Source of the DNA: JAGZHZ01 sp965150505
GTDB taxonomy: Bacteria > Bacillota > Clostridia > Lachnospirales > Lachnospiraceae
Direction of reading: 5' to 3'
Assembly (NCBI GenBank): GCA_965150505.1
Contig: CBCTVZ010000057.1
Span: 1 to 14,048 of the forward strand
DNA length: 14,048 nucleotides
Part shown: piece by piece, positions 7,401-14,048 of the stretch
Layout of the letters: the number at the start of each line of letters is the position of its first letter
Position numbering within the stretch: position 1 is the first letter of the stretch
The notes under the pieces: model-generated
Told to the model about the DNA's origin: nothing
The model's input: only the letters and a program-made list of their open reading frames with translations
The model's database searches: none
Translations under genes and position numbers: made by a program

Positions 7401-9245
7401 CACCGTCAGATATTCCTGTATTTTCCATTTGTCCCATACATTTAAAAAACTTAGATCAACATTTTCTCGCTTTTTTAAAAATCCCTTTTTTTGAATTTTT
7501 AAAAAAGAAGGATATTCCATCGGATATCTCTGGTATCGCTGGTACAATCCAAATCCATCTTCTTTTCCTAAAATTTCTATTTTAGGCTCTATTACCGTCT
7601 CAAAATATTCTGGGGTAAGCCGCTGCAATTCTAATGCAGATTCACGAATCAGTTTCTCTTTCGATTGATACAATCGTTCAAAACTATCCCGTACACATTC
7701 CTTTGACTGTTTTGAAAGAACATGAATAATCGCTGCCCTTGCATAAGATTTTTTTGTTTTCAGTCTTCCTTCTAATGCCAAAATATCCTCTGTCTCCAAT
7801 GGAATATTCATTAATTGATTCATCATAAATTTACTTACTTCTTCCTGTTGTGAAAGAATCTCTTTAATCATAAATTTCTTCCAAATCTGCAACGGCACAT
7901 AAGAAAAACAAGCGTTAAAAAATTCTTCTATTTGTTTTTTCCATAATAAAGATAGATGCGGAATCAAAAGCTCTATTCTTTTTGTTTCTGGCGCTTTTAT
8001 CAATAATTGTTCCAGAAAATACACAATCTGTTCTTTACGCAGAATAACACAAAACCATTCAAATCCCTTCGCTGAATAAGTCTGTTGTGACTTAAGTTTC
8101 GATAAAAAAGGATAAATCAAATCATATAAGTGGTGACACTCTTCTTTTGAAATTCTCATCTGTTCTACATCAAATCCACTACACTGACTCAGATACAACG
8201 CCACAATCCAAGAATCGTCTCTATACGTTTCTAATAAATTCTGATATTTTAAAATTGAAAAATGATTTGTCAATTCTAAATAAATCAAAGCAGCGGCAAT
8301 GATATGAGGTTCTTTCCTTTTTAGCAAAAATACTGCTTCTTCGATTGCCGTCTCCATATTTCTCATTCCTGCACAATACAAAGATAGATACACTTTTAAA
8401 GCATTTTCGTCTTGAAGCGCTTCTATGCGAATTTTTTCATCATGAATATACTCATAAATCGTATTGAAAATAAATTCAATCAATCGTTCTTCTACTTCAT
8501 TGTATCCAATTCCAATCCACGTTAAAACACTGCGCCGTACAGAAGAATATCGAAGCAATTTTTCTTTCTGAATCACATCAATCATGCGATAAAAATAATC
8601 TATCTGATATTCATCTGCTGTCTCCAAAATACTCTGACGTACCCCTTCTTGAAGCTTTGCGGCTAAAAACAAATTTGTCAACAAATCCTGTAATTCCTGA
8701 TTTTGACTTTGCTCAATCGCAATAATGATATCTCTTGTCAGAAAGCCAACATTATTTTCACTTGTCAAAATCTCTTTGCAATTTTGTATCACCGTTTCAT
8801 TCTGACGAAAAATCTCAAGAGCAATCACCGGCGCCATATTCAGATACCGTAACTCATCTTTATATTCCCCATAAATCAATTTCTGTATAGAAAATCCAGC
8901 TCCATAAAAGATATAAAATGCTCCAACTGCATCAATGATACGTTCTCTATAATTTGATAAATTTGAACTTCTTACATCCATTCGGATCGTTCCTGTATTA
9001 CAAGTAAATTGAGGAATATGTGTCAAATACTCACATAATTTATCATGTTGTTTTGGCAGTAACCCCTTAAAATCATACTGTTCTTTTAATAACGCTTCCA
9101 ACGTATCAGGAATTATTACATCAGGAAATGAAAATCCAAACAAAGAATCTCTCTTCTCCACATTATTCACAAAACCTTGCTCCATCGGAGTCAAGTCTGA
9201 TAATGTCTGATTATAATTTTTTAACTTTTTTATCCATTCATTCAC
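4485..9245 (-). CDS. Giant DUF5724/DUF4132 protein (MolR/YehI family)
   Basis: This is a 1586-aa protein without signal peptide or membrane segments, presumably cytoplasmic. The first 1150 or so residues are mainly helical with HEAT-like character, matching the DUF5724-type region that commonly precedes DUF4132. The C-terminal third is a clear DUF4132 domain: QPFKQVFREFY at about 1348, an RGW near 1390, SETMRDIDLAVS at about 1455, and VHITG (1508) followed by YSVHLGSG (1517). E. coli MolR and YehI carry the same domain; its biochemistry is unknown, and old links to molybdate uptake are not firmly established. No WGR domain is visible. The start is GTG at 9245-9243, overlapping the upstream 122-aa gene by 8 bases; GGAGG lies about 14 bases before it. 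The reading frame is intact throughout. In enterobacteria the family is clustered with MoxR ATPase, vWA and SWIM genes. Here only the SWIM gene is nearby. Family: high confidence. Function: unknown. Confidence 0.85.
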   Translation of the reverse strand: MNEWIKKLKNYNQTLSDLTPMEQGFVNNVEKRDSLFGFSFPDVIIPDTLEALLKEQYDFKGLLPKQHDKLCEYLTHIPQFTCNTGTIRMDVRSSNLSNYRERIIDAVGAFYIFYGAGFSIQKLIYGEYKDELRYLNMAPVIALEIFRQNETVIQNCKEILTSENNVGFLTRDIIIAIEQSQNQELQDLLTNLFLAAKLQEGVRQSILETADEYQIDYFYRMIDVIQKEKLLRYSSVRRSVLTWIGIGYNEVEERLIEFIFNTIYEYIHDEKIRIEALQDENALKVYLSLYCAGMRNMETAIEEAVFLLKRKEPHIIAAALIYLELTNHFSILKYQNLLETYRDDSWIVALYLSQCSGFDVEQMRISKEECHHLYDLIYPFLSKLKSQQTYSAKGFEWFCVILRKEQIVYFLEQLLIKAPETKRIELLIPHLSLLWKKQIEEFFNACFSYVPLQIWKKFMIKEILSQQEEVSKFMMNQLMNIPLETEDILALEGRLKTKKSYARAAIIHVLSKQSKECVRDSFERLYQSKEKLIRESALELQRLTPEYFETVIEPKIEILGKEDGFGLYQRYQRYPMEYPSFLKIQKKGFLKKRENVDLSFLNVWDKWKIQEYLTVWNKRIEAHAQEEYQRFGTHYLIGDKAFFPLNYQLRSLDALPLGNVWREYFKHDQLKIDVVFQLYFVLNSVEYLFENIFPPEICVTCLSSEDRKQWEYYNHFQRIITYYFYECNQNQIFLNSSAQMIELFLKYATKNTYKMRDYNGKITVHSMADLTPFAMMVGEIPLETMDDEKFRIYFPLLYHCYLRFHLECGLEVENKMNLSPLMVARACSLGILPQSVLMEMILDKHTEKENDSYYSYRNENDMLYEAFSIAYFENRGIYGKVHLELPTENKEAYIYLRETLDKINDTLIQMETSRLNERSCVTKYVERLAVVRGIKYLLIALKMLEGEEIHRSSFLDDRQTVFGNLIRKCYPLATDSPNELKMARISEKRLVEVAMIAPQWIDFVNEVLGWDGFKEACYYFIAHMKQEDSERKKAEIAHYTNLDPLDLSDGAFDITWCQTIYKKLGEKRIKILYDASKLLCENSFHVRARKYMDACTGKKSKEEYWKEASEKRNKDALNSYCIVPIENEKDLMERYLYVQQFLKESKSFGAQRQASEKRCCEIALMNLAANAHFDTADRLIWKMENKISNQYKDVLKPRRIEDIELYLEVDENGQNEICVLKNGKKLKSIPARLKNHEYVLYVKEAHQTLRQQYQRTRSMLEKAMEEGTAYECDEIEAMSKHIAAGPLIRHLVMICNHFIGFYKDGYLVMGDKKEKCTGTIRIAHVLDLYQNKVLKEFQNYLFENQIVQPFKQVFREFYLKLDDEQENTDTKRYTGYQIQVKQAAGALKKRGWNVSYEEGLEKVYHKQNVIVNLFADADWFSPNDIEAPSIDYVSFFDRKTGRPLKIKEIDDILFSETMRDIDLAVSLAFIGGVDPITSVSTIELRKAIVSCTCQLMKFKNIQIKDHFVHITGQYNDYSVHLGSGIIHQKAGSTIHMIPVWSGQRGKVYLPFLDEDPMTAQIVTKVVMLAQDTSIKDPAILSQIRKK

Positions 9246-9606
9246 CTAGATCACCAAAGCCTCCCCCCATCATAACTAGCTTAATGATTACCAATTCATT
9301 TTCTTCCTGTATTTTTAACGGTTCTTCCAGATTTGTATATTCATCTTGATTAAAATATACACGGAATAATCCATCTTCAAAATCTTGTTTCAAAATCTCC
9401 CATGCCTGATCTGGATGATATCTTCTCTTTTTATAAGTATCACAATTTTCTTTATCTGATAAGAAAACTTCCGATACAGCAGACAATTCTACCATCATGA
9501 TTTCATATAATAAGTCTTTCAAAAGTTTAATATCTGGTATCTCATACATCACATGCGATAACTCTTTATTCGATGCCGCTTTTCGTTTGACTACATTTAC
9601 TTTCAT
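9238..9606 (-). CDS. Small conserved partner of the DUF4132 protein
   Basis: This 122-aa soluble protein overlaps the DUF4132 start by 8 bases, so the two are almost certainly co-translated. Features visible are a basic N-terminus, a helical middle with LLKDLLYEIM, then EDGLFRVYFNQDEYT and a hydrophobic C-terminal strand, NELVIIKLVMMGG. I recall similar small proteins next to DUF4132 genes in Firmicutes, with the same DGLFRV(F/Y) segment and a C-terminal strand ending in a glycine-containing tail, but I cannot name the family. The end of this protein (GFGDLGE) looks altered relative to my memory of the usual tail. I chose the ATG at 9606 with AAAAGGA just before it. A longer TTG start at 9633 adds nine residues but lacks a well-placed ribosome site. 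It lies 67 bases after the RibD-C-like gene, with no terminator between, so read-through from that gene is possible. Confidence 0.65.
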   Translation of the reverse strand: MKVNVVKRKAASNKELSHVMYEIPDIKLLKDLLYEIMMVELSAVSEVFLSDKENCDTYKKRRYHPDQAWEILKQDFEDGLFRVYFNQDEYTNLEEPLKIQEENELVIIKLVMMGGGFGDLGE

Positions 9607-9673
9607 ACTTCCTTTTCTATTACCCCATTTCAACTGTCTGAAATTTGTTTTACCTCATGCAAATACCGATCAT

Positions 9674-10201
9674 TTATCGTCTCGTATAAATTAAATCCAT
9701 CATACCATTATACGATTGCGATTTAAGTAATCTCAACTTAATTTCATGATTAGCCTTTTCAAAAAGCCTAATGCCCGAACCCAAAATCGTCGGTATAATG
9801 GTAATATAATAATCATCAATTAGATCTTCTTTCACTAACTGCTGGATAAGGTTTGCCCCGCCACAGATCCAAATACCTTTTCCATTTTCTTCTCGTAGTT
9901 TTTTTATCAGATCAATGGGGCTTTTATTGATAAAATGAATTTTATCAGAAGATATTTTATTGTTGTGCGTCACAACATAGGTCGTAAGCTCATTATAAAC
10001 CCACTCGTCTGGTGAAAGTTCAGTAACAATTTGATGATAGGTATTCCACCCCATTATCACGGTATCAATCTCTTTCACAAATTCAGAATAGGAATCAACA
10101 TTATCATCGTTGCTCTGTCCAGCCAGCCAATCTACGCCACCTTTACTGTCTGCAATATAGCCGTCAAGACTCATCGCGATAAACAAACTAACTTTTTTCA
10201 T
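9674..10201 (-). CDS. RibD C-terminal/dihydrofolate reductase-like protein
   Basis: This 175-aa single-domain protein has the fold shared by dihydrofolate reductase and the reductase domain of RibD. Matching motifs are SLDGYIA (11-17), MGWNTY (50-55, usually GRxTY), the glycine pair in WICGGANL (111-118) that contacts NAD(P)H, and PTILGSGIRLF (137-147). Such stand-alone proteins (YyaP/YwjB type) are common in Firmicutes; they are presumed NAD(P)H-dependent reductases of unidentified substrate, and few give real DHFR activity. Length is typical. The Arg normally following Gly51 is replaced by Trp. Start: ATG with GAAAGGG about 9 bases upstream. It has its own promoter at 10246-10275 and no visible functional link to its neighbours. 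Folate or riboflavin roles are both possible but unsupported by context. Confidence 0.88.
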   Translation of the reverse strand: MKKVSLFIAMSLDGYIADSKGGVDWLAGQSNDDNVDSYSEFVKEIDTVIMGWNTYHQIVTELSPDEWVYNELTTYVVTHNNKISSDKIHFINKSPIDLIKKLREENGKGIWICGGANLIQQLVKEDLIDDYYITIIPTILGSGIRLFEKANHEIKLRLLKSQSYNGMMDLIYTRR

Positions 10202-10245
10202 AAATAAAACCCTTTCTACTTAAAAATTCAAGTTCATTTTTCTTA

Positions 10246-10275
10246 ATTATACCATACAAAAAATGGGCAATACAA
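10246..10275 (-). promoter_or_regulatory. Promoter of the RibD-C-like gene
   Basis: On the minus strand TTGTAT (10275-10270) and TATAAT (10251-10246) are separated by 18 bases, a good sigma-A-type promoter about 45 bases before the ATG. The -35 box lies inside the second arm of the preceding terminator hairpin, so ending of the upstream transcript and starting of this one share bases. Confidence 0.65.
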
Positions 10276-10290
10276 TCTTGTATTGCCCAT
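10257..10290 (-). terminator. Intrinsic terminator of the carboxylesterase gene
   Basis: A perfect 13-bp inverted repeat (ATGGGCAATACAA, 10290-10278, and its complement at 10275-10263) is followed on the minus strand by a run of T (TTTTTTG). It lies about 30 bases after the carboxylesterase stop. Confidence 0.9.
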
Positions 10291-10321
10291 GAATGAAACG
10301 CCTTTCAAAACTAAATTTTGA

Positions 10322-11929
10322 TTATCTCTTCTGATTCTGACTCATTAATTCCATCAACTCTTTATCGTGATAATTTCTGACTTCACTTGTACGATCGAAA
10401 ATCATTGTTGCTCCTTCTTCTTCGGTGAAAGCTGGCCATTCTAATCCTTCCTGACTAGGATTTCCTGTACGGCAGAAATTAATGATTGCATTTGCCATCG
10501 TCTTTGATACTTCATCTGCCAGTTCCTCTTCCCCTGCAAACCAATAATCGCACATCTCTGTATTGCGGAAGAACAGACAAATATCTCCACCAGTATGGAC
10601 TGCTCCAATTCCACCCATCATCGGGAAATTGTAGGCAACAACACATTGATAAGCCGTTCCACCATACTCTTCCATTGTCTCTACAAGTGTATTATCTCTA
10701 GGGAACACATACAAACCATCTACTGCTTTGTGACTCGGATAAGCTTTCAAATAGGCATCCATTATCTCCTGATAATTCTCTCCATATTTTTCTTCATATC
10801 GTTTTATTACTTCTTCATCACTGATTGCTGGAAGATAGCTTTGATAAAAAGCGTCCTCATTTTCCCATGGTCCCATATACATTCCGCCTGAATTACTGCT
10901 GAACTCACACTGTACTGTACTTCGGATAATTGGAATATCTGCTGACATTTTAAATGTGCCATCTGGATAGTACTCTCCATCTACAACAGGACTGGCATTT
11001 ACTTTTGCTTCCTGACAAGCTGCACGCAGAACATCATAGTCAATTTCCTGAAGTTTTTCAATCTCATCTTCCTTGATTCCCAAAATATCTAACACCGCTT
11101 TTGTATCAGCCTGTGCATCTTCTGTTGTCCGTGTCGCCTGCACGCTTCCCCCAGACTGAATAATCGCTTTGTGGAATAATCCTTTCGCTGCCGGCATTCC
11201 CATCAATGTAGTAACTTTGCTTCCGCCACCGGATTGTCCCTCAATCGTCACATTGTTCGGATCTCCTCCAAACTGAGCAATATTGTCACGCACCCACTCC
11301 AAAGCACATATAATATCTGCCATTCCAGCGTTTCCAGAATACTTAAATTCCTCGCCATATGCCGACAAATCCATATATCCTAGATAATTCAATCGATGAT
11401 TTACACTGACAAATACTACGTCTCCATACTGTGCCAAATTGTATCCATCATAAATCTGCAGTTCATTCGATGCACCACTGCTGTATCCACCGCCATGAAT
11501 CCAGAACAAAACCGGTAATTTCGCATTCGGATCTGTGCTTGTTGTCCAGACATTTAAAGCCAGACAGGAATCTTCTTTTTCCACCATCTCTCCGCAAAGA
11601 TTCAAAAACTCATTTGGATTCATTGTTGTCTTCCCCTGAGGACAAACTTCTGAAAAACGCATTGCCTGTTTAATTCCATCCCAAGGTTCTACCTTTTGCG
11701 GCATCTCAAACCGCTCTGCGGTAGCATACTGAATCCCTTTAAATACATTGACTCCGCCGTAGCTATAGCCTGCCAAAGTTCCCCCTTCTACATCCACAAA
11801 CACAGGCTGGGTAGAGCCTTCCACTGCTTCATAACTCAATTCCCCTGCACTTGCAGATATGCCTGAAAATATGGTCATTGCCGCTGTCATCAAAAGTACG
11901 AGGCCTTTTTGAAGTATTCGTTTTTTCAT
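10322..11929 (-). CDS. Secreted type-B carboxylesterase
   Basis: This 535-aa alpha/beta-hydrolase of the carboxylesterase type-B family hydrolyses carboxylic esters. An N-terminal signal peptide (basic start, hydrophobic stretch 9-25, cleavage after SASA at about 28) sends it out of the cytoplasm; no lipobox or cell-wall anchor is seen. Family landmarks are FKGIQYA (63-69), EDSCLALNVW (119-128), the oxyanion loop HGGG (145-148) and the nucleophile elbow GQSGG with Ser233. Glu342 is the likely acid and His445 (GAVHTGG) completes the triad. All key residues are present and length is normal. The ATG has AGGAGG 7 bases upstream. Natural substrate is unknown; a gut Firmicute might use it on dietary esters, acylated glycans or lipids. 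The neighbouring gene also encodes a secreted esterase, but each has its own terminator, so they are not an operon. A weak cre-like site lies upstream at 12067-12080. Confidence 0.92.
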   Translation of the reverse strand: MKKRILQKGLVLLMTAAMTIFSGISASAGELSYEAVEGSTQPVFVDVEGGTLAGYSYGGVNVFKGIQYATAERFEMPQKVEPWDGIKQAMRFSEVCPQGKTTMNPNEFLNLCGEMVEKEDSCLALNVWTTSTDPNAKLPVLFWIHGGGYSSGASNELQIYDGYNLAQYGDVVFVSVNHRLNYLGYMDLSAYGEEFKYSGNAGMADIICALEWVRDNIAQFGGDPNNVTIEGQSGGGSKVTTLMGMPAAKGLFHKAIIQSGGSVQATRTTEDAQADTKAVLDILGIKEDEIEKLQEIDYDVLRAACQEAKVNASPVVDGEYYPDGTFKMSADIPIIRSTVQCEFSSNSGGMYMGPWENEDAFYQSYLPAISDEEVIKRYEEKYGENYQEIMDAYLKAYPSHKAVDGLYVFPRDNTLVETMEEYGGTAYQCVVAYNFPMMGGIGAVHTGGDICLFFRNTEMCDYWFAGEEELADEVSKTMANAIINFCRTGNPSQEGLEWPAFTEEEGATMIFDRTSEVRNYHDKELMELMSQNQKR

Positions 11930-12066
11930 TTTCTTTCCTCCTCTCTGAAAACAAATAGATCACTGACTTATCTATATCTCTGTTTATCTCCGCTCATTTT
12001 AACTGCTGTTTCCCTCCTTCTCACTATTATTATATTTTGCGGAAAGTACATTCTATTTTTTCTGTC

Positions 12067-12080
12067 GGAAAACGTTTATT
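12067..12080. promoter_or_regulatory. Possible cre site upstream of the carboxylesterase
   Basis: GGAAAACGTTTATT matches the published CcpA operator pattern TGWAARCGYTWNCW at 12 of 14 positions, by hand count. It lies about 35 bases upstream of the candidate -10. Catabolite control would suit a secreted hydrolase, but sites this loose occur by chance in AT-rich DNA. Confidence 0.3.
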
Positions 12081-12230
12081 TTATATCAAAAAGGCTGATT
12101 GCCATTCTCATTAAGAAAACTGTAAATTTACTTTTATTCAATATTTTTTCTATTATTTTTAGTATATCATATCAATACATCTAATTGTTATTCAAAATTT
12201 TTGCTGATTTCAGTTCTTTTTTTACTTATC

Positions 12231-12269
12231 AACAGCAAAAAATTGCTCTATTGCCTTTTTTTTGCTGTT
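12231..12269. repeat. Inverted repeat AACAGCAAAAAA
   Basis: A 12-bp perfect inverted repeat (AACAGCAAAAAA at 12231-12242; complement at 12258-12269) has a 15-base loop. The core AACAGCAAAAA recurs at 12390-12401, and TTTTTGCTG also appears near 12199. T-rich sequence follows on both strands, so it could be a bidirectional terminator, but the repeated core suggests a protein-binding site. Confidence 0.5.
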
Positions 12270-12395
12270 AATTTTTGTTTTAGAATAAAGATTTTATTGT
12301 CAAAAAAATTTCTAATCATATCTTTTATAAAATCTTTATCCGTAATTTCTTATCCTTATACTATAAAGTATATTTTATCATATCTTCTTTAACAG

Positions 12396-12444
12396 CAAAA
12401 AGAGATTTTCTGCATTCTCTTTTCTCGTTCTGCAAAAAATCTCT
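12396..12444 (-). terminator. Terminator of the downstream esterase gene
   Basis: On the minus strand AGAGATTTT (12444-12436) pairs with AAAATCTCT (12409-12401). An inner TGCA/TGCA pairing extends the stem, and T residues follow (12400-12396). It begins about 10 bases after the esterase stop. Confidence 0.75.
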
Positions 12445-12454
12445 TCGTCTATTT

Positions 12455-13639
12455 TTACTCTGCCTCTAATACGATCAATTCTCCTGTCTCTGTGTCACGC
12501 GCATACTGACTCATGAAATCCCATGCCACCTGTGCAAAAGAGCCCGACGGCCAGTGAATCAGATCCTCAATTCCGACCATTCTCATCATATTAATTCCAT
12601 CTTCATTGAAGAAGTCCCCTGTATAATACTGTGTGCCGTCATAATACTGTACGGATTCCTCGTCAAATTCCAGCCCCAGTTTCTGTTCTACAATATTGTC
12701 AGATGTATTTACAATCTCCTCACATTCTTCCAGACTTACTTCATTTTCAATTCCATTGATTTCAAACCATTTATTAACGGCATTAATCTGAATTTCTCCT
12801 TGAACGCCATATGGGAATTTCAGGTTCATCTCCTCCATGCCAGCCATCTGAATGACCGGAAGATCTTTTAATGCTGCCCACTGCTCATCTGTGTAAAAGT
12901 CTTCTATATCTTTCACACCTGCCAAGTGCTGTCCTCCGACATTGATTGCCGCAAAACGATCTGGTGTGCGAATCGCTTCTGACACAACGGTACGTCCGCC
13001 AAGTGAAAATCCTGCCGCATAAATTCTGCTCTCATCAACCGGATATTTTTCTTTTAAAATTTCTAAAATTCTGTCTGTCTCTGTATCTGCAATCGCTCCA
13101 TTATTAGCCCACGGCATTACGCAGATATAGCCTTCCTTTGCTGCAAGCTGTGCAAATCCGTATGATTCGCAGATAAACAGCGGATTGTTATTGCCGTGAT
13201 ATACAAACAGTACAGGATATTTTTTATCCGCATTTTCCGGATCAAACACTTCTAATGGTGTATAGGATGACCACACACGGCTCTCATCGTCACTATCATG
13301 CAGTTCTTTTTTTATACCCATATTTTTCCAGTGTTTCACCACTTCCGGATCCATCTCATCGTAACCTTTCAAAAAATATTCCATATTTTTTACAAGGCTC
13401 TCTCCCAGTTCACTGTCAATTAAACTTTCTATATCAAAAGTTTCTTTTCCATATCCCATCATCTTATGATGCTGCCACAAGGCATCATAATTATCCCATG
13501 TAAAACTTTCTGTCGGCAAATACCAAAGATACTTGTCTTCATAATCATAAGCCATTGCACTGATTCCACTTGTGCCCAACATCATCGCTGCAGCTGCAAT
13601 TGCCGCCGCCACTTTATTTCCTGTTCTTTTTTTCATCAT
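12455..13639 (-). CDS. Secreted alpha/beta-hydrolase (Ser/His esterase)
   Basis: This 394-aa exported esterase has a signal peptide at residues 1-30 (MMKKR start, Ala-rich core, cleavage after SAMA). A roughly 100-residue N-terminal extension is unlike anything I recognise. The hydrolase core follows: YPVLFVYHGN with the oxyanion HGN at 148-150, a nucleophile elbow GFSLG with Ser212 (210-214), and a late IHWPSGSF with catalytic His362. The acid residue is not certain. The pattern resembles the feruloyl-esterase/polyhydroxybutyrate-depolymerase-like group, whose members release acids from plant or polymer esters; the true substrate cannot be read here. The start has two adjacent ATG codons, 6 and 9 bases after GGAGG; the first is used. 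No anchor motif is visible at the C-terminus. It lies upstream of the carboxylesterase but is separated by a terminator and 525 bases. Confidence 0.85.
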   Translation of the reverse strand: MMKKRTGNKVAAAIAAAAMMLGTSGISAMAYDYEDKYLWYLPTESFTWDNYDALWQHHKMMGYGKETFDIESLIDSELGESLVKNMEYFLKGYDEMDPEVVKHWKNMGIKKELHDSDDESRVWSSYTPLEVFDPENADKKYPVLFVYHGNNNPLFICESYGFAQLAAKEGYICVMPWANNGAIADTETDRILEILKEKYPVDESRIYAAGFSLGGRTVVSEAIRTPDRFAAINVGGQHLAGVKDIEDFYTDEQWAALKDLPVIQMAGMEEMNLKFPYGVQGEIQINAVNKWFEINGIENEVSLEECEEIVNTSDNIVEQKLGLEFDEESVQYYDGTQYYTGDFFNEDGINMMRMVGIEDLIHWPSGSFAQVAWDFMSQYARDTETGELIVLEAE

Positions 13640-13764
13640 ATAGATCCTCCAAAATTTGATACTCTTATTTTAATCTCAGAATTATTTCTTTTCTATATGA
13701 CATTCTTGCGATTACTGTTTCTTATTTTGATCTGGCATAATTTTGCGGCTCTGTTTTATCGCTT

Positions 13765-13792
13765 ATCTTGACATTCCTATCACAATCTTGAC
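13765..13792. repeat. Direct repeat ATCTTGAC, possible regulator site
   Basis: ATCTTGAC occurs at 13765-13772 and again at 13785-13792, 20 bases apart (about two helical turns), some 125-150 bases upstream of the esterase start. Paired direct repeats with this spacing are typical of AraC-type or response-regulator binding sites. The rest of 13640-13902 is AT-rich, with no gene and no clear promoter. Confidence 0.3.
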
Positions 13793-13902
13793 CTTATCTT
13801 TCATTCTTCATTTGTTGCAAACATACAAATTCGCTCAAAATAATTTTTCTATGCCTCAGCTTTCCGCTTCCATTTTTTGAACTTTCATCAAACATTTTTT
13901 AT

Positions 13903-13995
13903 TTATGGACGAATTGCAATCTTAATCATATGTTCTTTTCGATTTTCAAAAATATCATATGCTTTTTCAATTTCTTTTAATGGAAATGTATGATT
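13903..13995 (-). pseudogene. C-terminal fragment of a zinc-type alcohol dehydrogenase
   Basis: On the minus strand the last 30 codons of a gene read NHTFPLKEIEKAYDIFENRK and continue EHMIKIAIRP to a TAA at 13903-13905. The HTFPL...EKAYDIFENR...IKI pattern is the well-known end of medium-chain, zinc-dependent alcohol or polyol dehydrogenases. The frame runs straight into the IS200/IS605 right end at about 13996, so the gene appears split by the insertion. The upstream part would lie beyond the element, outside the window. Confidence 0.72.
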
Positions 13996-14048
13996 GACAC
14001 TCCACACGGCTAAAGCCGTGGGATTCTTGCTACCTGCTACACATAACT
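13996..14048 (-). mobile_element. IS200/IS605-family right end (TnpB element), partial
   Basis: Read on the minus strand, AGCAAGAATCCCACGG, then CTTTAGCCGTG and TGGAGTGTCAA form the hairpin and terminal motif common to IS605/IS1341 right ends in Firmicutes. One base deviates from a perfect stem. In such elements this segment is the 3' end of the omega RNA, and tnpB lies upstream, here beyond position 14048. The outer boundary is placed at TCAA, next to the dehydrogenase fragment. Confidence 0.72.

Larger units (their letters stand above)
11930..12454. other. Intergenic region between the two esterase genes
   Basis: This 525-base AT-rich stretch contains no credible gene. From right to left it holds the esterase terminator (12396-12444), a repeated AACAGCAAAAA motif, a cre-like site and the carboxylesterase promoter zone. 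A TATAAT (12034-12029, minus strand) about 100 bases before the carboxylesterase ATG is the best -10 candidate; no good -35 accompanies it. Confidence 0.5.

Noticed and set aside
9607..9633. An upstream TTG start for the small DUF4132 partner
   Set aside because: The nearest GAGG-like site is too far away, whereas the ATG at 9606 has AAAAGGA close by.

Overview
The window looks like chromosomal DNA from a low-GC Clostridia member, most likely a Lachnospiraceae gut bacterium. The base composition is AT-rich, ribosome-binding sites are strong and purine-rich, a Clostridia-type large serine recombinase and IS200/IS605-type ends are present, and several products match families common in that group. 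This is inference from style and families, not a species call. All recognisable genes lie on the minus strand, so transcription runs right to left.

Layout from left to right: (1) positions 1-363 hold a partial copy of a recombinase-type leader, cut by the right end of an IS200/IS605 element, then a terminator-like hairpin and AT-rich filler. (2) 364-2043 encodes a SWIM zinc-finger protein. (3) About 2286-4253 is a small serine-recombinase cassette of three genes: a 55-aa protein that is too short for ordinary ORF lists, a 506-aa large serine recombinase, and a 65-aa protein. (4) 4485-9245 encodes a giant 1586-aa DUF4132 protein (E. coli MolR/YehI family), preceded by an overlapping 122-aa gene. 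(5) 9674-10201 encodes a RibD-C/dihydrofolate-reductase-like protein with its own promoter. (6) 10322-11929 and 12455-13639 encode two secreted alpha/beta-hydrolases: a type-B carboxylesterase and a Ser/His esterase. (7) The right edge holds the last 30 codons of a zinc-type alcohol dehydrogenase, cut by the right end of a second IS200/IS605 element.

The most interesting part is 364-9606. In E. coli, DUF4132 proteins (YehI, MolR) sit beside a SWIM protein (YehQ), a MoxR-type AAA+ ATPase (YehL) and a vWA protein (YehP). Here the DUF4132 and SWIM components are present with a small overlapping partner. They are separated by the recombinase cassette and a terminator, and no ATPase or vWA gene is in view. 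The locus is either a reduced form of that poorly understood system or one rearranged by mobile DNA. The two esterases form a separate module that probably acts on esterified polymers or small esters outside the membrane.
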